Origin: a virus
Virus record (IMG/VR): IMGVR_UViG_3300050119_000272
Coordinates: 1 to 51,275 of that record
DNA: 51,275 bases
Reading direction: 5' to 3' (one strand)
Below, piece by piece: positions 16,530-25,517 of the stretch. The notes below the pieces were generated by a model. The model was not told the origin of the DNA. It saw only the letters and a program-made list of their open reading frames with translations, and ran no database searches. A program made the position numbers and the translations under genes. Position 1 is the first letter of the stretch. Each line of letters opens with the position of its first letter.

Positions 16530-16897
16530 CAGAATGGCACCGTCGTGGTCGAGCCGTCAGAGGTCGTAAGGCTTACCCTGCCGGATAAGGTCCTGTTCAC
16601 GACGGACGCTATGGTCACGACGGCGGCCGTGACGCCCGGCACGGTGAGGGCAGCCGCCGCTATCAGCGACCTCACGAGGGAGAGGGGAGGCAGACGGCCC
16701 AGTATATTCTGCCAGTACGGAACACCTAGTGTCGTATCATAATAGGCCTCGCCCTGGAAGGTCTTGATCGCACTGGCCGCGTCCTGCGCCTGCGAGTACG
16801 GGTCCGAGGCGACGGCGATGTCGCCGCCGGAGGTTACGGAGAGGTCCCACTGTTCGGTCAATAGAAGGGTGTCCATAGATCGTCCTGTGAGGTTCAT
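16529..16897 (-). CDS. Baseplate wedge protein, gp25/gpW-like
   Basis: 122 residues. AIKTFQGEAYYDTTLGVPYW is the conserved lysozyme-like-fold motif of gp25/gpW wedge proteins that start sheath polymerisation. Start 16897 overlaps the upstream stop by 4 bases. It lies directly before the J-like gene, the conserved order in contractile phages. Confidence 0.88.
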   Translation of the reverse strand: MNLTGRSMDTLLLTEQWDLSVTSGGDIAVASDPYSQAQDAASAIKTFQGEAYYDTTLGVPYWQNILGRLPPLSLVRSLIAAAALTVPGVTAAVVTIASVVNRTLSGRVSLTTSDGSTTTVPF

Positions 16898-17439
16898 AGA
16901 CCCGTGATCGACGGTATGACGATACTACACCCTGGTATATTCGCCGCTGCGTCGTTTATAGCGCTGGTCAAAGAAGCGATCTGGCTTGTCAGCTCTGTAA
17001 GCTGCGTTGCCAGTGTCGTATAAGGGATGACGTAAGGCGTCAGGAATCCAGTGATGAAATTTCCGATCCAGGTCACTGCTGCAATCGGGTTATCTGGCGG
17101 GGAGAGGAGCGCCAAGATCGGCAGTATAGCCGTTATTTGCGCGTTGACGTCATTCACCTGGTCCTGGAGCGCAGAGAATATATCATCAACCTGTGCTTGA
17201 AGCTCAGCGCAGACGGTGGCCACCCCGATCACGGATTCCAGGTTTGAGAAGTAGTCCGCATTCACCGGGCTAGACGCCCCGACGCCATTTCCACAAACAT
17301 TAGTGATGACGCCGTTCACCGCATTAACGACCTGCCCGGTCGGTGACGTGAAGCTGGCTGTTATTCCACCCGTCCCGGCAGCGAGATTGCCCGTGAACTT
17401 CGCATTAAACTTATTCAGTAGTAATGCCAATTCAGACAC
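16894..17439 (-). CDS. Hypothetical baseplate-region protein
   Basis: 181 residues. The N-terminal half is beta-rich; the C-terminal half is helical with coiled-coil character (LQAQVDDIFSALQDQVNDVN; TTLATQLTELTSQIASLTS). It sits between the spike and the gp25-like gene. It may be a baseplate component, possibly spike- or hub-associated. No family recognised. Confidence 0.65.
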   Translation of the reverse strand: MSELALLLNKFNAKFTGNLAAGTGGITASFTSPTGQVVNAVNGVITNVCGNGVGASSPVNADYFSNLESVIGVATVCAELQAQVDDIFSALQDQVNDVNAQITAILPILALLSPPDNPIAAVTWIGNFITGFLTPYVIPYTTLATQLTELTSQIASLTSAINDAAANIPGCSIVIPSITGL

Positions 17440-17448
17440 GGGGTCTCC

Positions 17449-17994
17449 TTAAACGGAAAGAATCTGTATGCCGGACGCATTCATGATGATGGTGTTGCCG
17501 TTGACATCCGCGATCGTGATGCCTGTCGGGTTTCCGTCAGAGTCGGTTGTGAACTGCACGTACTGGGTCGGGACACCGTTCAGGAAGCCGCCGAGGTAAA
17601 GGCCGTCGGCGTAGTCGTACCTGCGCGCTGAGCCCGGGTTCGACACGGCCTTATTGGCCTTTACGCTTGAGATGTCCCGCATAGCGAACACCGCCACGCC
17701 TATATCACCCTTGACGGGATCGAGTATTATAGCGCTCTTCCCGCCCTGGAGGCGCATCACCGGTATATTGTAGATGGGGCCGTGAGGGACGGCGGTGCCG
17801 TCTCCTCCCACCTGGTTCACCATCGGCTGGACCTCGACGACGGGAGGAAGAAGGCCGGCGCCGGGCGTCACGCTCTTGACTAAGACCAGCTGGGCCGTGG
17901 CTGTCCCGGCCATCAGCTGGGAGAATATGAAGGAGACGACGTTGAAATCGTCGAGCCCGTCCGTTATGCCTTTGAAGCCAGGAGCCCCGCTCAT
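17449..17994 (-). CDS. Baseplate spike, gpV/Gp138-like
   Basis: 181 residues. VVEVQPMVNQVGGDGTAVPH...IYNIPVMRLQGGKSAIILDP followed by KGDIGVAVFAMRDIS matches the OB-fold of gpV/Gp138-type spikes. The C-terminus (GITIADVNGNTIIMNASGI) resembles the beta-helical spike stem. It should form the membrane-puncturing trimer. It is coupled to the hub gene upstream. Confidence 0.85.
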   Translation of the reverse strand: MSGAPGFKGITDGLDDFNVVSFIFSQLMAGTATAQLVLVKSVTPGAGLLPPVVEVQPMVNQVGGDGTAVPHGPIYNIPVMRLQGGKSAIILDPVKGDIGVAVFAMRDISSVKANKAVSNPGSARRYDYADGLYLGGFLNGVPTQYVQFTTDSDGNPTGITIADVNGNTIIMNASGIQILSV

Positions 17995-18911
17995 GATCTG
18001 GCCAACTGGCTATTGCCGATCGCCTCGGTGAACCAGTCGCCGCCAGGCTGGAAGGCGGATAGCCTGTGCGTGAGCTGGACCACGCGCCAGAGGCCGTTGG
18101 CCGTCTCGTTGACGCTGTTCTGAACCTGGATGTTCCCGCCGAACCTTATACCTGGATTGAACTCGGTCTTGACCCCTATTTGGGCAGGACCCACGTAATA
18201 GGGGAAGCCGACCATGCCGGTGTCCGGAGAGATGAGCGGAACGAGGGTATTACGAGAACCGTCTTTCGGAAATATGGCCAGCGTGCCAGCGGCCGTGCTC
18301 GTGGGATCATCGTCGATGACCAAAAAGATGTCGGCAGCCTGGGCAGCCGCAATGGCCTGAGAACGGGCCGTGCCGGGCAGGTAGGGGCTCGAGAGAAGGA
18401 CGCCCTTAACGCCGTTGTTCTCGAACGTGTAACCCATCTGCGAGGCAAGGCTGGACATGATCGTCGCCACATCCGTTGGGCCCGTGTAACTGCTCGGGAG
18501 GATAGGCGTCAGCGCCTGGAGGAGGCCTGTCAGCGCTGTGATGTTGAAAGCGACGTCTGGAGACGCAGAGAAGTCCGGCCAGGCGTATTGTATGACCCCG
18601 GAGAAGGCGAGGGCCTGAGACCCTGAAGATGTCCCGGCCAGGACTGTGGCGATGTTCTTCTTCGTGAATGTCGGGACCTGGCCAACGGTCGACAGCTGGT
18701 TCATCAGCGAGGCCGAGAGTCCGTACACTGTGATCTGGGCCTTGTTCATCGACGGGATGCCGCTCTTGTCTATGACAGCGGTCGTGCGGTATCCCTTGAG
18801 CGTTAGGGTGTTGTCTGACGGGCTCTCCGTGAACTGCTGAGGGGCCTCGCCGTCCGGACCGGAGTCAAGTGTGACGCCGATCGTCAGGGCCGTCTGCTGG
18901 ACGTCCGCCAT
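17991..18911 (-). CDS. Baseplate hub protein (gpD-like)
   Basis: 306 residues. The pattern TLTLKGYRTTAVIDKSGIPSMNKAQITVYGL near the N-terminus and GIRFGGNIQVQNSVNETANGLWRVVQLTHRL at the C-terminus are characteristic of phage baseplate hub proteins of the P2 gpD / T4 gp27 type. It precedes the spike it is expected to hold. The start shares one base with the plug-gene stop. Confidence 0.82.
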   Translation of the reverse strand: MADVQQTALTIGVTLDSGPDGEAPQQFTESPSDNTLTLKGYRTTAVIDKSGIPSMNKAQITVYGLSASLMNQLSTVGQVPTFTKKNIATVLAGTSSGSQALAFSGVIQYAWPDFSASPDVAFNITALTGLLQALTPILPSSYTGPTDVATIMSSLASQMGYTFENNGVKGVLLSSPYLPGTARSQAIAAAQAADIFLVIDDDPTSTAAGTLAIFPKDGSRNTLVPLISPDTGMVGFPYYVGPAQIGVKTEFNPGIRFGGNIQVQNSVNETANGLWRVVQLTHRLSAFQPGGDWFTEAIGNSQLARS

Positions 18912-19231
18912 CAGTTTATAGCCGGGACGGGGTCCGAGGCTGAGAGGTACGCGAGGATGAACCTCGTCCCAAGCCCGGTAAATACAGGGTCCTCTGTCCC
19001 CTGGAGATCAGAGAATACGAGATCGCCTGCGAACCCGAGATACGCGGACCTGACTATGCGGTTCAGGTTCTCGCAGAGCACCCCATAGAGGCCTCCGTCC
19101 AGGATCGCAGGGCTGACGACGTCCATGTAGAGGCCGGACGGCTTCTGATAGATATTTAGCGCGCACTGCTGCCCGCCTAGCGTGGTAGTCAGCGTCTGTG
19201 ATGGTTTTGAGGTCAACGGGATGATCAGCAT
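18911..19231 (-). CDS. Baseplate plug-like protein
   Basis: 106 residues. The N-terminus IIPLTSKPSQTLTTTLGGQQCALNIYQ and the later SGLYMDV...GGLYGVLCENLNRIV resemble the small beta-sandwich 'plug' protein of contractile phages (as in cyanophage Pam3 gp18). It lies between the Dit-like protein and the hub, the expected place. Confidence 0.7.
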   Translation of the reverse strand: MLIIPLTSKPSQTLTTTLGGQQCALNIYQKPSGLYMDVVSPAILDGGLYGVLCENLNRIVRSAYLGFAGDLVFSDLQGTEDPVFTGLGTRFILAYLSASDPVPAIN

Positions 19232-19232
19232 G

Positions 19233-19841
19233 TCATTGAAACAGAGCCAGGGTCGGATCGTTTGGGTTCAAAAAAGAAGCGCTCTGGGACGCCGTCGGGA
19301 TCGACGGCTGCACAGGACCGTTGTTCGTCTGGCTCGCAGCTGCAGGGTTCTGGGGATTCGTTATAGGCGCGGCCCCTGAGCTCGAGGAGAACGTGGCCTG
19401 GGCGGTCGGCCTTACCTCTTCGAGCATTATCTCGACGGTCAGGAGGGTCATGCCCTCGGTGTTCGTCCTGCGATAGTTATAATCGGTCGGGTTAGCATTC
19501 GGATAAGAAACCTCACCGGCGACAGCGTTATACAATGAGATCGACGCCACGACCGAAGCGACGGTGTTCAGAAACACCTGACGGTCGTTCTCGGATCCTC
19601 CCTTCGTGAAGGTCATCTTGAAGTCGTAAGGGGTCTCAACCTTGTTGTACGAGGCGAAGGACCCAGGCTCGACCTGGTAATCCGATATGCGATACCCCTT
19701 GCGGAAGTCGACGAGGAGGCACGAGTCGCCTACGATCACAGGTTGGAGGCTCTGGTCGAAGATGCCCCACTGGGGGCCAGGGGGTTGGGGGTCGCCGCGT
19801 TCGGGCTGGCCGGCATCGTCGAGGAGCCCTGGGTCGCTCAA
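19233..19841 (-). CDS. Dit-like baseplate/tail adaptor protein
   Basis: 202 residues from a TTG overlapping the tape-measure stop (TTGA). Residues ~45-150 (FRKGYRISDYQVEPGSFASY...DRQVFLNTVASV...LLTVEIMLEEVR) follow the N-terminal domain pattern of Dit-like proteins that join tube and baseplate. The C-terminal 50 residues are low-complexity Ser/Pro/Asn. The assignment is by pattern and gene order. Confidence 0.65.
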   Translation of the reverse strand: MSDPGLLDDAGQPERGDPQPPGPQWGIFDQSLQPVIVGDSCLLVDFRKGYRISDYQVEPGSFASYNKVETPYDFKMTFTKGGSENDRQVFLNTVASVVASISLYNAVAGEVSYPNANPTDYNYRRTNTEGMTLLTVEIMLEEVRPTAQATFSSSSGAAPITNPQNPAAASQTNNGPVQPSIPTASQSASFLNPNDPTLALFQ

Positions 19842-21541
19842 TTGAGCCCCGTGTTGGCCTGGTCGGCCATCGTACTCTTCTGGAGGGCGGTCTTGATGCT
19901 GGATGCTATGCCTGGCGCGTCGGTGGCCTGCGTATGGACCTCGACAGTATCGACGTATGTTACGCTTGAACTTGAAGCCCCCGACCCGGAAGAGGCGGAG
20001 TCCTTAGCGCTAGGGGCAGGTGTGCCGGCCAGTGAATATCTTGAGGAGAGGCGCTCGGCCCTGGCAAGGTAACTCTGGGTCTCGGGGAGGAGGACAGAGA
20101 CATCGCCGCCGCTCTTATTGAATTTGTCGACGTAGCCAGGTGTGGAGTTATATCCGATCAGGATGTCGGCGATATTCCCGTTATACTTCTTCGAGAGGTC
20201 GTCCAGGATAGCCCTGGCGACCTTCTCGTTGTAGGCTGGGTCCTTAAGGCGGCTCGGGTCAAACCCGTAGGCCTTCGCTGTGGCGGGTTTGATCTGGTAC
20301 CGGCCAACCGCGCCGCCATGGGAGCCTGGGAAGGCCGGCGTAGACACAGCGTCGTCGGCACTGTTCTCGTCGCTTCTGATGAGATGGAGGAGTGCGTCCT
20401 GGTCGATGGTCTGGGCCTGAGGGGCCGGGGTTGGGAAAGTCGTCCTGGGGTCTCTACCGCCGAGGGTGTAATACCCTGAGGATGAGGATATACCGTCTGG
20501 GGCTGAATGCTCAGAGAGATACTTTGCGTTCTGCCCGCCGAGGAAAGCGCCGATACCTGCGCCGGCTATAGCGCCTGAGATGGTCCCTCCAGGACCTGCT
20601 AATGTGCCGACGACGCCTCCCACAACACCCCCGAACAGTGTGGCGATAGGACCAGTCTTACCCTGAACCCAGCCAGTTACCTGATCCAGCAAGCTATCGA
20701 CCTGCGGACGATCTTTCGTGAGGAAATCACGAGCGAGTTGGTCGACTGCCTGTCCTAGGCCTTTGAACTTCTCCTGTAGGTCCCTGGCTGCATCGGCGGC
20801 ACCCTTGTTGGCTATACCGAGCCGGATCGACTCCTGAAGGTCTATATTATACTGCTTCTGACCCTTCAGGAGCTCGCTGAGGGTCGCGTTATCCGTGATG
20901 CCGATGCCGCCTAGAATGGCGGATACCTTCGCAGGATCGTTCTGGTTCTTTCCAGCGTACGCGGCTGCCTTCTCAAGGACGTCAAATGGCGTGTCCTGAC
21001 CAGAGTACCCGATGGTACCCAGCGATATTTTGAACTGGTCTGACGCCTGTCCAAATAGCTTATATTGCTCAAGGGCAGATACAAACCCTTGGACCTGAGC
21101 TGTCGCCGCCGCAGCGTCACCACCGTTCCGGGCAATTAGGTTTCCGAAAGCCGAGAGCTTCTCAAGATCAACACCGGCTACGGCCGCTGCACGGCCTAGG
21201 TCAGCCGTCGCGTTCGTGACGCCGACGACCTCTCCTTTGACGGCCTCGAACCCGACGACCGCTGCGGCGAGGGCGATCACCTTGTTCTGTATCTGGCCGA
21301 AGAACTCAGCGGCCTGGGCCCCTCGTGACTGAAGCTCTTTAGCGGTCCCAGCGGCATCGTCCCTCAGACCCTTCATGGCCTGAGAGGATTTCCCAGCGCT
21401 AGACGATACAGCTTCGGCTGTCTGTCCGGCTGCGTCCTTGACGTTTTGGTAGGCCTTCTCCGCGCCCTGGGCGTCTTTGTCCAAGCCTGAGGTGTCGAAG
21501 CCAAGCGAGACAACGAGGGCGTCGACGACGGTCGTTCCTAT
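19838..21541 (-). CDS. Tail tape measure protein with lysozyme-like (SLT) domain, apparent ATA start
   Basis: 567 residues if started at ATA 21541. That start includes TTVVDALVVSLGFDTSG, the usual N-terminus of tape measure proteins; the first canonical start, TTG 21484, would remove it. AGGAG stands 6 bases before the ATA, and ATA overlaps the chaperone TAG. The middle is helical, with a glycine-rich membrane-like stretch (ATLFGGVVGGVVGTLAG). A C-terminal transglycosylase-like domain follows, with GGAVGRYQIKPATAKAYGFDP and an upstream SDENSADD acidic cluster. It sets tail length and should aid DNA entry through peptidoglycan. Confidence 0.85.
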   Translation of the reverse strand: MGTTVVDALVVSLGFDTSGLDKDAQGAEKAYQNVKDAAGQTAEAVSSSAGKSSQAMKGLRDDAAGTAKELQSRGAQAAEFFGQIQNKVIALAAAVVGFEAVKGEVVGVTNATADLGRAAAVAGVDLEKLSAFGNLIARNGGDAAAATAQVQGFVSALEQYKLFGQASDQFKISLGTIGYSGQDTPFDVLEKAAAYAGKNQNDPAKVSAILGGIGITDNATLSELLKGQKQYNIDLQESIRLGIANKGAADAARDLQEKFKGLGQAVDQLARDFLTKDRPQVDSLLDQVTGWVQGKTGPIATLFGGVVGGVVGTLAGPGGTISGAIAGAGIGAFLGGQNAKYLSEHSAPDGISSSSGYYTLGGRDPRTTFPTPAPQAQTIDQDALLHLIRSDENSADDAVSTPAFPGSHGGAVGRYQIKPATAKAYGFDPSRLKDPAYNEKVARAILDDLSKKYNGNIADILIGYNSTPGYVDKFNKSGGDVSVLLPETQSYLARAERLSSRYSLAGTPAPSAKDSASSGSGASSSSVTYVDTVEVHTQATDAPGIASSIKTALQKSTMADQANTGLN

Positions 21542-22130
21542 GGGACGCTCCTGTTGTGGCTGTCGACCATAACGATCTCCAGAAGGTTGTGAAGGTCCTC
21601 GAGGCTGTAGATCGTCTCAAGCTCGTGGAGCGTCGCAAGCCTGGAGGATATTACGGCGGCGATCCTGACGTCGATGTTTGTGTATTCTGCAAATGATCCT
21701 CTACGCGTTTTCCGGCCGCTTCCCAGATTTTCAACAGGTAAGCGGCCACGGAAAAACCCGTGTGTAGCTCCAGCACCCCCGAATGCAGTGTGGCTATGGT
21801 CTGAGGCTCTTCGATGTCGCTGGCCACAAGGGGCCTCCCGGCCGGAACGGCGTCCTCGATCCTGGTGACGCACGCCGTCAGGTCGTCGAGGAGCGGCTCC
21901 GCCTCCCTGAAATCGCACCCCAGGATTGCCTTCAGGCCCATGGCCAGGACGCCGGCCATGCCCATGTCGGCGATGTTCTGAGGTATCTCCAGGCCGGCCT
22001 TCGTCATGGCCCCAAAGGCCCTATAGGCCCACTTGTAGGCCTGCATGGAAGGCATCTCGGTCAGGAGGTAGGTCTTTCCCTCGTCCCTCCCCTTGCGCTC
22101 AATCGTAAGCGACTTGGTCTTCAGTGCCAT
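21538..22130 (-). CDS. Tail assembly chaperone, -1 frameshift product (GT-type)
   Basis: A -1 shift at CGGAAAA (21708-21714) joins about 141 residues of the G-type protein to about 56 residues of the -1 frame (FAEYTNIDVRIAAVISSR...ETIYSLEDLHNLLEIV), giving 197 residues ending at TAG 21538. The coding length with one base read twice is exactly 198 codons. The T-part should bind the tube or tape measure during assembly. This extension lies just before the tape-measure start, as in many tailed phages. Confidence 0.7.
21651..22130 (-). CDS. Tail assembly chaperone, zero-frame product (G-type)
   Basis: 159 residues from the ATG at 22130, one base after the tube stop; a longer frame from 22178 overlaps the tube and is unlikely. 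LTIERKGRDEGKTYLLTEMPSMQAYKWAYRA is typical of small chaperones between tube and tape measure. Its end (DHLQNTQTSTSGSPP) looks like out-of-frame sequence, while the -1 frame continues as well-behaved protein, as in lambda G/GT. Confidence 0.8.
   Translation of the reverse strand: MALKTKSLTIERKGRDEGKTYLLTEMPSMQAYKWAYRAFGAMTKAGLEIPQNIADMGMAGVLAMGLKAILGCDFREAEPLLDDLTACVTRIEDAVPAGRPLVASDIEEPQTIATLHSGVLELHTGFSVAAYLLKIWEAAGKRVEDHLQNTQTSTSGSPP
21708..21714 (-). other. Candidate -1 ribosomal slippery site
   Basis: On the minus strand the heptamer reads C GGA AAA in the zero frame. The A-site tRNA-Lys can re-pair perfectly on AAA after a -1 slip; the P-site re-pairing (GGA to CGG) is imperfect, unlike lambda's GGGAAAG. 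It is the best slip site in the overlap of the two frames. Confidence 0.5.
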
Positions 22131-22131
22131 A

Positions 22132-22557
22132 TTAAGCTGGGGAGACCTGGAGGGACTCCCAGGTGACGCCGAACTCACGACGCTGGAGGAGCTTCTTGAC
22201 CGCTGGGGTGGGCATGAAGGTGGTCAAGAAGCCCTTAGTCAGCGTCCACTTTCTCTGGATACCTGGAAGGATAATGATCCCTTGAGCAGTCATCGTGACT
22301 CCCTGCTGATTCACCGCATCCCATTGGTCAAAGAGGTCGTTCGATGCGGAGTCTGCCTGGAGGAAGATGTTCTGCTCGATCGGGACGGCGACGAAGCCTC
22401 CGGAGAGCACCTGGTCGACGCCCATGAGGACCTCTGCCCTCTTGATCGCCGTGGTGGCAAAGGCGTCGTCCGTGGCGAACCCTTGTATCTGCTGCGGCGC
22501 GGTGTACACCCCGTTGATGGCGAGGGTGAATATCGCAGATGAGCCTTCTAGCGTCAT
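22132..22557 (-). CDS. Tail tube protein
   Basis: 141 residues from the ATG at 22557; upstream in-frame starts would run into the sheath gene. The sequence is beta-rich (AIFTLAINGVYTAPQQIQGF, VPIEQNIFLQADSASNDLF), without enzymatic motifs. Position directly after the sheath, length and pattern fit the tube subunit of contractile phages with DUF3383 sheaths. Confidence 0.8.
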   Translation of the reverse strand: MTLEGSSAIFTLAINGVYTAPQQIQGFATDDAFATTAIKRAEVLMGVDQVLSGGFVAVPIEQNIFLQADSASNDLFDQWDAVNQQGVTMTAQGIIILPGIQRKWTLTKGFLTTFMPTPAVKKLLQRREFGVTWESLQVSPA

Positions 22558-22577
22558 GTCTGATGTCCTTTTCCGGG

Positions 22578-24569
22578 TTACTGGACGACGATGGAGGCCA
22601 TTCTGATGGCCTGGACGGAGCCTCCGTCCACGTACCAGAACGTGATCGGGGGCGAAGAGCGGCTCTGCCTCGAGGTGGGAGACGCGATACCGATCTGGAG
22701 ATACCATCCACGGGTCTGGAGGACCCCCGCGATGTTGGCGCCGGCGTCCTGGTTGACCTCAGCGATCTGGGATGACGAGAGGGTCACGTTCTCGGTGATG
22801 GCGCCGAAGTCCAGCATCTGCTGGATAGTGTCCGCCAGCGCGGTCTCGACCATGGAGTTGCCGACGGGGTTGTAAGAGATCGAGTTCGTGTTCTGGAGTA
22901 GCTCCATGAGGTCCAGCTGGAACTGGTTCCGCATGTATATCTGGTTGAAGTAGCTGTCCGCCCACTGGAACGGCCCGGTGACCGTGCCTCGCTGATACCC
23001 GGTGAAGGCCTGATTCGCCGTGGCGAAGGCCCCGTAGTAGTTATAGCCGTTGCCGAAGCTGCCGGCGACCAGGGGGGAGCCGCCCAGGTTGGCCGCGATT
23101 TGCTCGTTCACGACGCTCGGCGCCAGCCCGGCCTGCGAGCGTCCGGCGAGCGTGGTACGGCCGGCCATCGCGGAGAAGTTCAGCGACGCACCGTAGGCGC
23201 AGATGCCCTGGGCCAGGTTCAGGTCGGAGCCCTCGTAGACCAGGATCGTGCCGGAGTCCCCGTTGTTCTTCAGGATGTAGCCGAGGGACCCTGTCGCGGG
23301 GACGCTCTCCGTCGGGGTCACGTCCGTGTCCCAGCAGACGTACGCGAAGCGGTTGTTGTAGGCGTTCTTCCACGCCGCGAAGGCCTGCTTCTGCGTGTTG
23401 CCCGACCCGTTGTCCGGGTCGAAGGCGGTCATGTACGACGCCCAGTTCTGGGTGATGCCGAAGGCCGACGACATCACGACGGACGGCGTCATGGCCGCGG
23501 AGCCCTGACTCAGGTAGGCGCCGGTCGCGGAGGTGAGGAGGAGGGGATCCGCCAGGGTACCGGTGGCGAAGGCGGAGGTCGACGGCGCGCCGGTGATCCC
23601 GGACGTAATCACGAAGGCCCCGGAGAGGCTGTCGAACGTGACGACGGGCGCGGTGGCCGTGCCGGTCATGGATTCGCTGGCCACGCTCTGCTGAGCACCG
23701 CTGATGCGGTACGTTCCGATCGTGCCCGCCGTGCCGGTGAGCTGCGAGGTGATCACCGGCGCTCCGGTCACGCCAGACCCAACGACGGTCTGGCCGACCG
23801 CGATGTTGTGGTCCGTGTTCACGGTCACGTCGAGGATGGTCGAGGTCGATGTGCAGCTCGCGGAGCTCGCGGTGTTGGCTGCGCTGAGGTTGTAGGTGCC
23901 GGCGCCGCCAGGCGTGCCGCCGGCGTCCTGCGACACGATCGTGGTGGACGCCGGGATGCCGGTGCCCGAGACGGTGTCCCCGACGGAGATGAGGCCCGTG
24001 ACGGCTGTGACCACGAGCTTCGTGCTCGGGCTTCCCGCCGTCGCGGTGAAGGAGGCGCCGAGGGACGCGGTGAAGTTGGCCTCGGTTGGATCGGTGAAGG
24101 CTGCGGAGATGCCGGCCGCGGCCGCCGAATAGCTGCTGTAGCCGGAGAGATTGATCGAAGAGATGACGTGCGTGTAGCCGTCCATGACCACGGTCAGGGA
24201 GCCGCTGAGGGCCTGCATCTGGGCGACAGTGTTGGACCCGGCGAAGTTGCCGCCCCACACGTAGGCCGAGACGGCCGAGACAGCGTCCTGGACGAACAGC
24301 AGGTTTCCGGGGACCTGGGTGGCGTTGTTGATCCCGGCGAAGTATCCGGACCCGAGGCTGGCCCCGCCGTTCGCGATGATGTCCTCCTGGGACCCGGCGC
24401 CGAAGAAGCTCGTGACCGCCGGCCCCGACGAGAAGGAGGCCACGGTGCCGATCGGCACGCGGACGCTCTTGGTCGCGACCATCCCGTTCAGGCTGAAGGG
24501 GCTCCCGGCCGCCGGAAGAACACCGGGGATAACCTGGACGAGGAAGTCTGCGGGGATGCTGCCGTTCAT
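22578..24569 (-). CDS. Tail sheath protein (DUF3383 family) with two inserted repeat modules
   Basis: 663 residues. The N-terminus (IPADFLVQVIPGVLPAAG...KSVRVPIGTVASFSS) and C-terminal half (RFAYVCWDTD, YNYYGAFATANQAFTGYQRG, QLDLMELLQNTNSISYNPVG) match DUF3383 contractile-sheath proteins. Residues ~174-237 and 239-303 are two tandem copies of the repeated beta-type module (LVVTAVTGLISVGDTVSGTG...; SQLTGTAGTIGTYRISGAQQ). They sit in an outward-facing position between sheath domains, so they probably decorate the tail surface. Confidence 0.9.
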   Translation of the reverse strand: MNGSIPADFLVQVIPGVLPAAGSPFSLNGMVATKSVRVPIGTVASFSSGPAVTSFFGAGSQEDIIANGGASLGSGYFAGINNATQVPGNLLFVQDAVSAVSAYVWGGNFAGSNTVAQMQALSGSLTVVMDGYTHVISSINLSGYSSYSAAAAGISAAFTDPTEANFTASLGASFTATAGSPSTKLVVTAVTGLISVGDTVSGTGIPASTTIVSQDAGGTPGGAGTYNLSAANTASSASCTSTSTILDVTVNTDHNIAVGQTVVGSGVTGAPVITSQLTGTAGTIGTYRISGAQQSVASESMTGTATAPVVTFDSLSGAFVITSGITGAPSTSAFATGTLADPLLLTSATGAYLSQGSAAMTPSVVMSSAFGITQNWASYMTAFDPDNGSGNTQKQAFAAWKNAYNNRFAYVCWDTDVTPTESVPATGSLGYILKNNGDSGTILVYEGSDLNLAQGICAYGASLNFSAMAGRTTLAGRSQAGLAPSVVNEQIAANLGGSPLVAGSFGNGYNYYGAFATANQAFTGYQRGTVTGPFQWADSYFNQIYMRNQFQLDLMELLQNTNSISYNPVGNSMVETALADTIQQMLDFGAITENVTLSSSQIAEVNQDAGANIAGVLQTRGWYLQIGIASPTSRQSRSSPPITFWYVDGGSVQAIRMASIVVQ

Positions 24570-24581
24570 AAATTCTCTCCT

Positions 24582-25517
24582 TTAAGAGGGATACTGAGCC
24601 TCGACCTCGATGAGGCCGACGACCAAAGCGTCTGCGAACTGCTGCGGCACGACCACCGTCTGGTTCGCCTGGAGGCGCGCATCTAGGCGCCATCTATCTT
24701 CATATTGCTGCTCTCCGTCTACGAACGGCCCCTGTGTAGGATCGTCGGCGTAGAGGGGTGCCACGGGGAGGCCAGAGGCCTGGAGGAGCGTGACGCCGTA
24801 TTGGTCACGGAAGGCTGTCGAGATGACCTGGGAATAATCTGCGGCGTTTGGGCCGAAGCAGTCGATCTGAAATTTCCACTCCGAGTTCTGGGTCATGGAC
24901 AACGTGCCGCACGCCATACCTTCTTCGGAGACCGTCTGAGATACGCTGACGGAATAGACCCCTGGGCCCCCACCTCCGGGGACGCCGTTTATAATCGTCC
25001 CATCAGCCACGCCAACGCCGAAGACCTGGGCCCCTTCGATGAGCTCGCCGTAAGCGACCTCCGACACCGCCATGACGCTGCCGGCGATCGAAGCCTGGAA
25101 ATAACAATCGACGAGGTCGTCGACATTGGTCTCGAGACGGTCGCGGCCCATAGGCGTCACGATCACGAAGTCCATCGCCGGAGGCTGGGCCACCCGGTTC
25201 CCCTGACCCTTCAGGATCGGGACGCCTGTGTTCAGGGGGACGCCTGAGACGGTTTGGGGTACGCTGACCTCGTAGGTCCCGAGACCTCCAGGAGAACCAG
25301 TCAGCTGAGAGATCACCTCTGTCTGAGGAGAGACCCCGCTCCCGAAGACCATGTCGCCGACGGCCAGGAGGCCGGTCGTCAGCTTCGTCACGGTCATGAC
25401 GTTCCCTGAGATGGATCCGGAGAACATCGCGCTGCCCTGAGGCAGGACCTGCTGGAGGAAGTTCACCCGAAGCGCCTGCAGTATCTGGGACTGCGTTGGC
25501 GAGAGGGAGATGATCAT
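24582..25517 (-). CDS. Neck/tail terminator-like protein (LIC_12616/gp12-like) with two repeat modules
   Basis: 311 residues. The scaffold FRDQYGVTLLQASGLPVAPLYADDPTQG...GEQQYEDRWRLDARLQANQ in the C-terminal third matches phage neck terminator proteins. Copies of the repeated module occupy residues 32-96 and 140-204, each starting GSI/ASI-x-G and ending VSVPQTV / VSVSQTV. With them the protein is roughly twice the length of module-free relatives (family knowledge). It should cap the tail tube. Confidence 0.75.
   Translation of the reverse strand: MIISLSPTQSQILQALRVNFLQQVLPQGSAMFSGSISGNVMTVTKLTTGLLAVGDMVFGSGVSPQTEVISQLTGSPGGLGTYEVSVPQTVSGVPLNTGVPILKGQGNRVAQPPAMDFVIVTPMGRDRLETNVDDLVDCYFQASIAGSVMAVSEVAYGELIEGAQVFGVGVADGTIINGVPGGGGPGVYSVSVSQTVSEEGMACGTLSMTQNSEWKFQIDCFGPNAADYSQVISTAFRDQYGVTLLQASGLPVAPLYADDPTQGPFVDGEQQYEDRWRLDARLQANQTVVVPQQFADALVVGLIEVEAQYPS

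Noticed and set aside
23100-24686. 528-codon open frame opposite the sheath gene
   Set aside because: Arginine/glycine/aspartate-rich shadow of a GC-rich sheath gene, with no SD, no domain and no neighbours in that orientation. The similar long frames opposite 2.5-3.7, 29.0-30.6 and 31.2-34.0 kb are rejected likewise.
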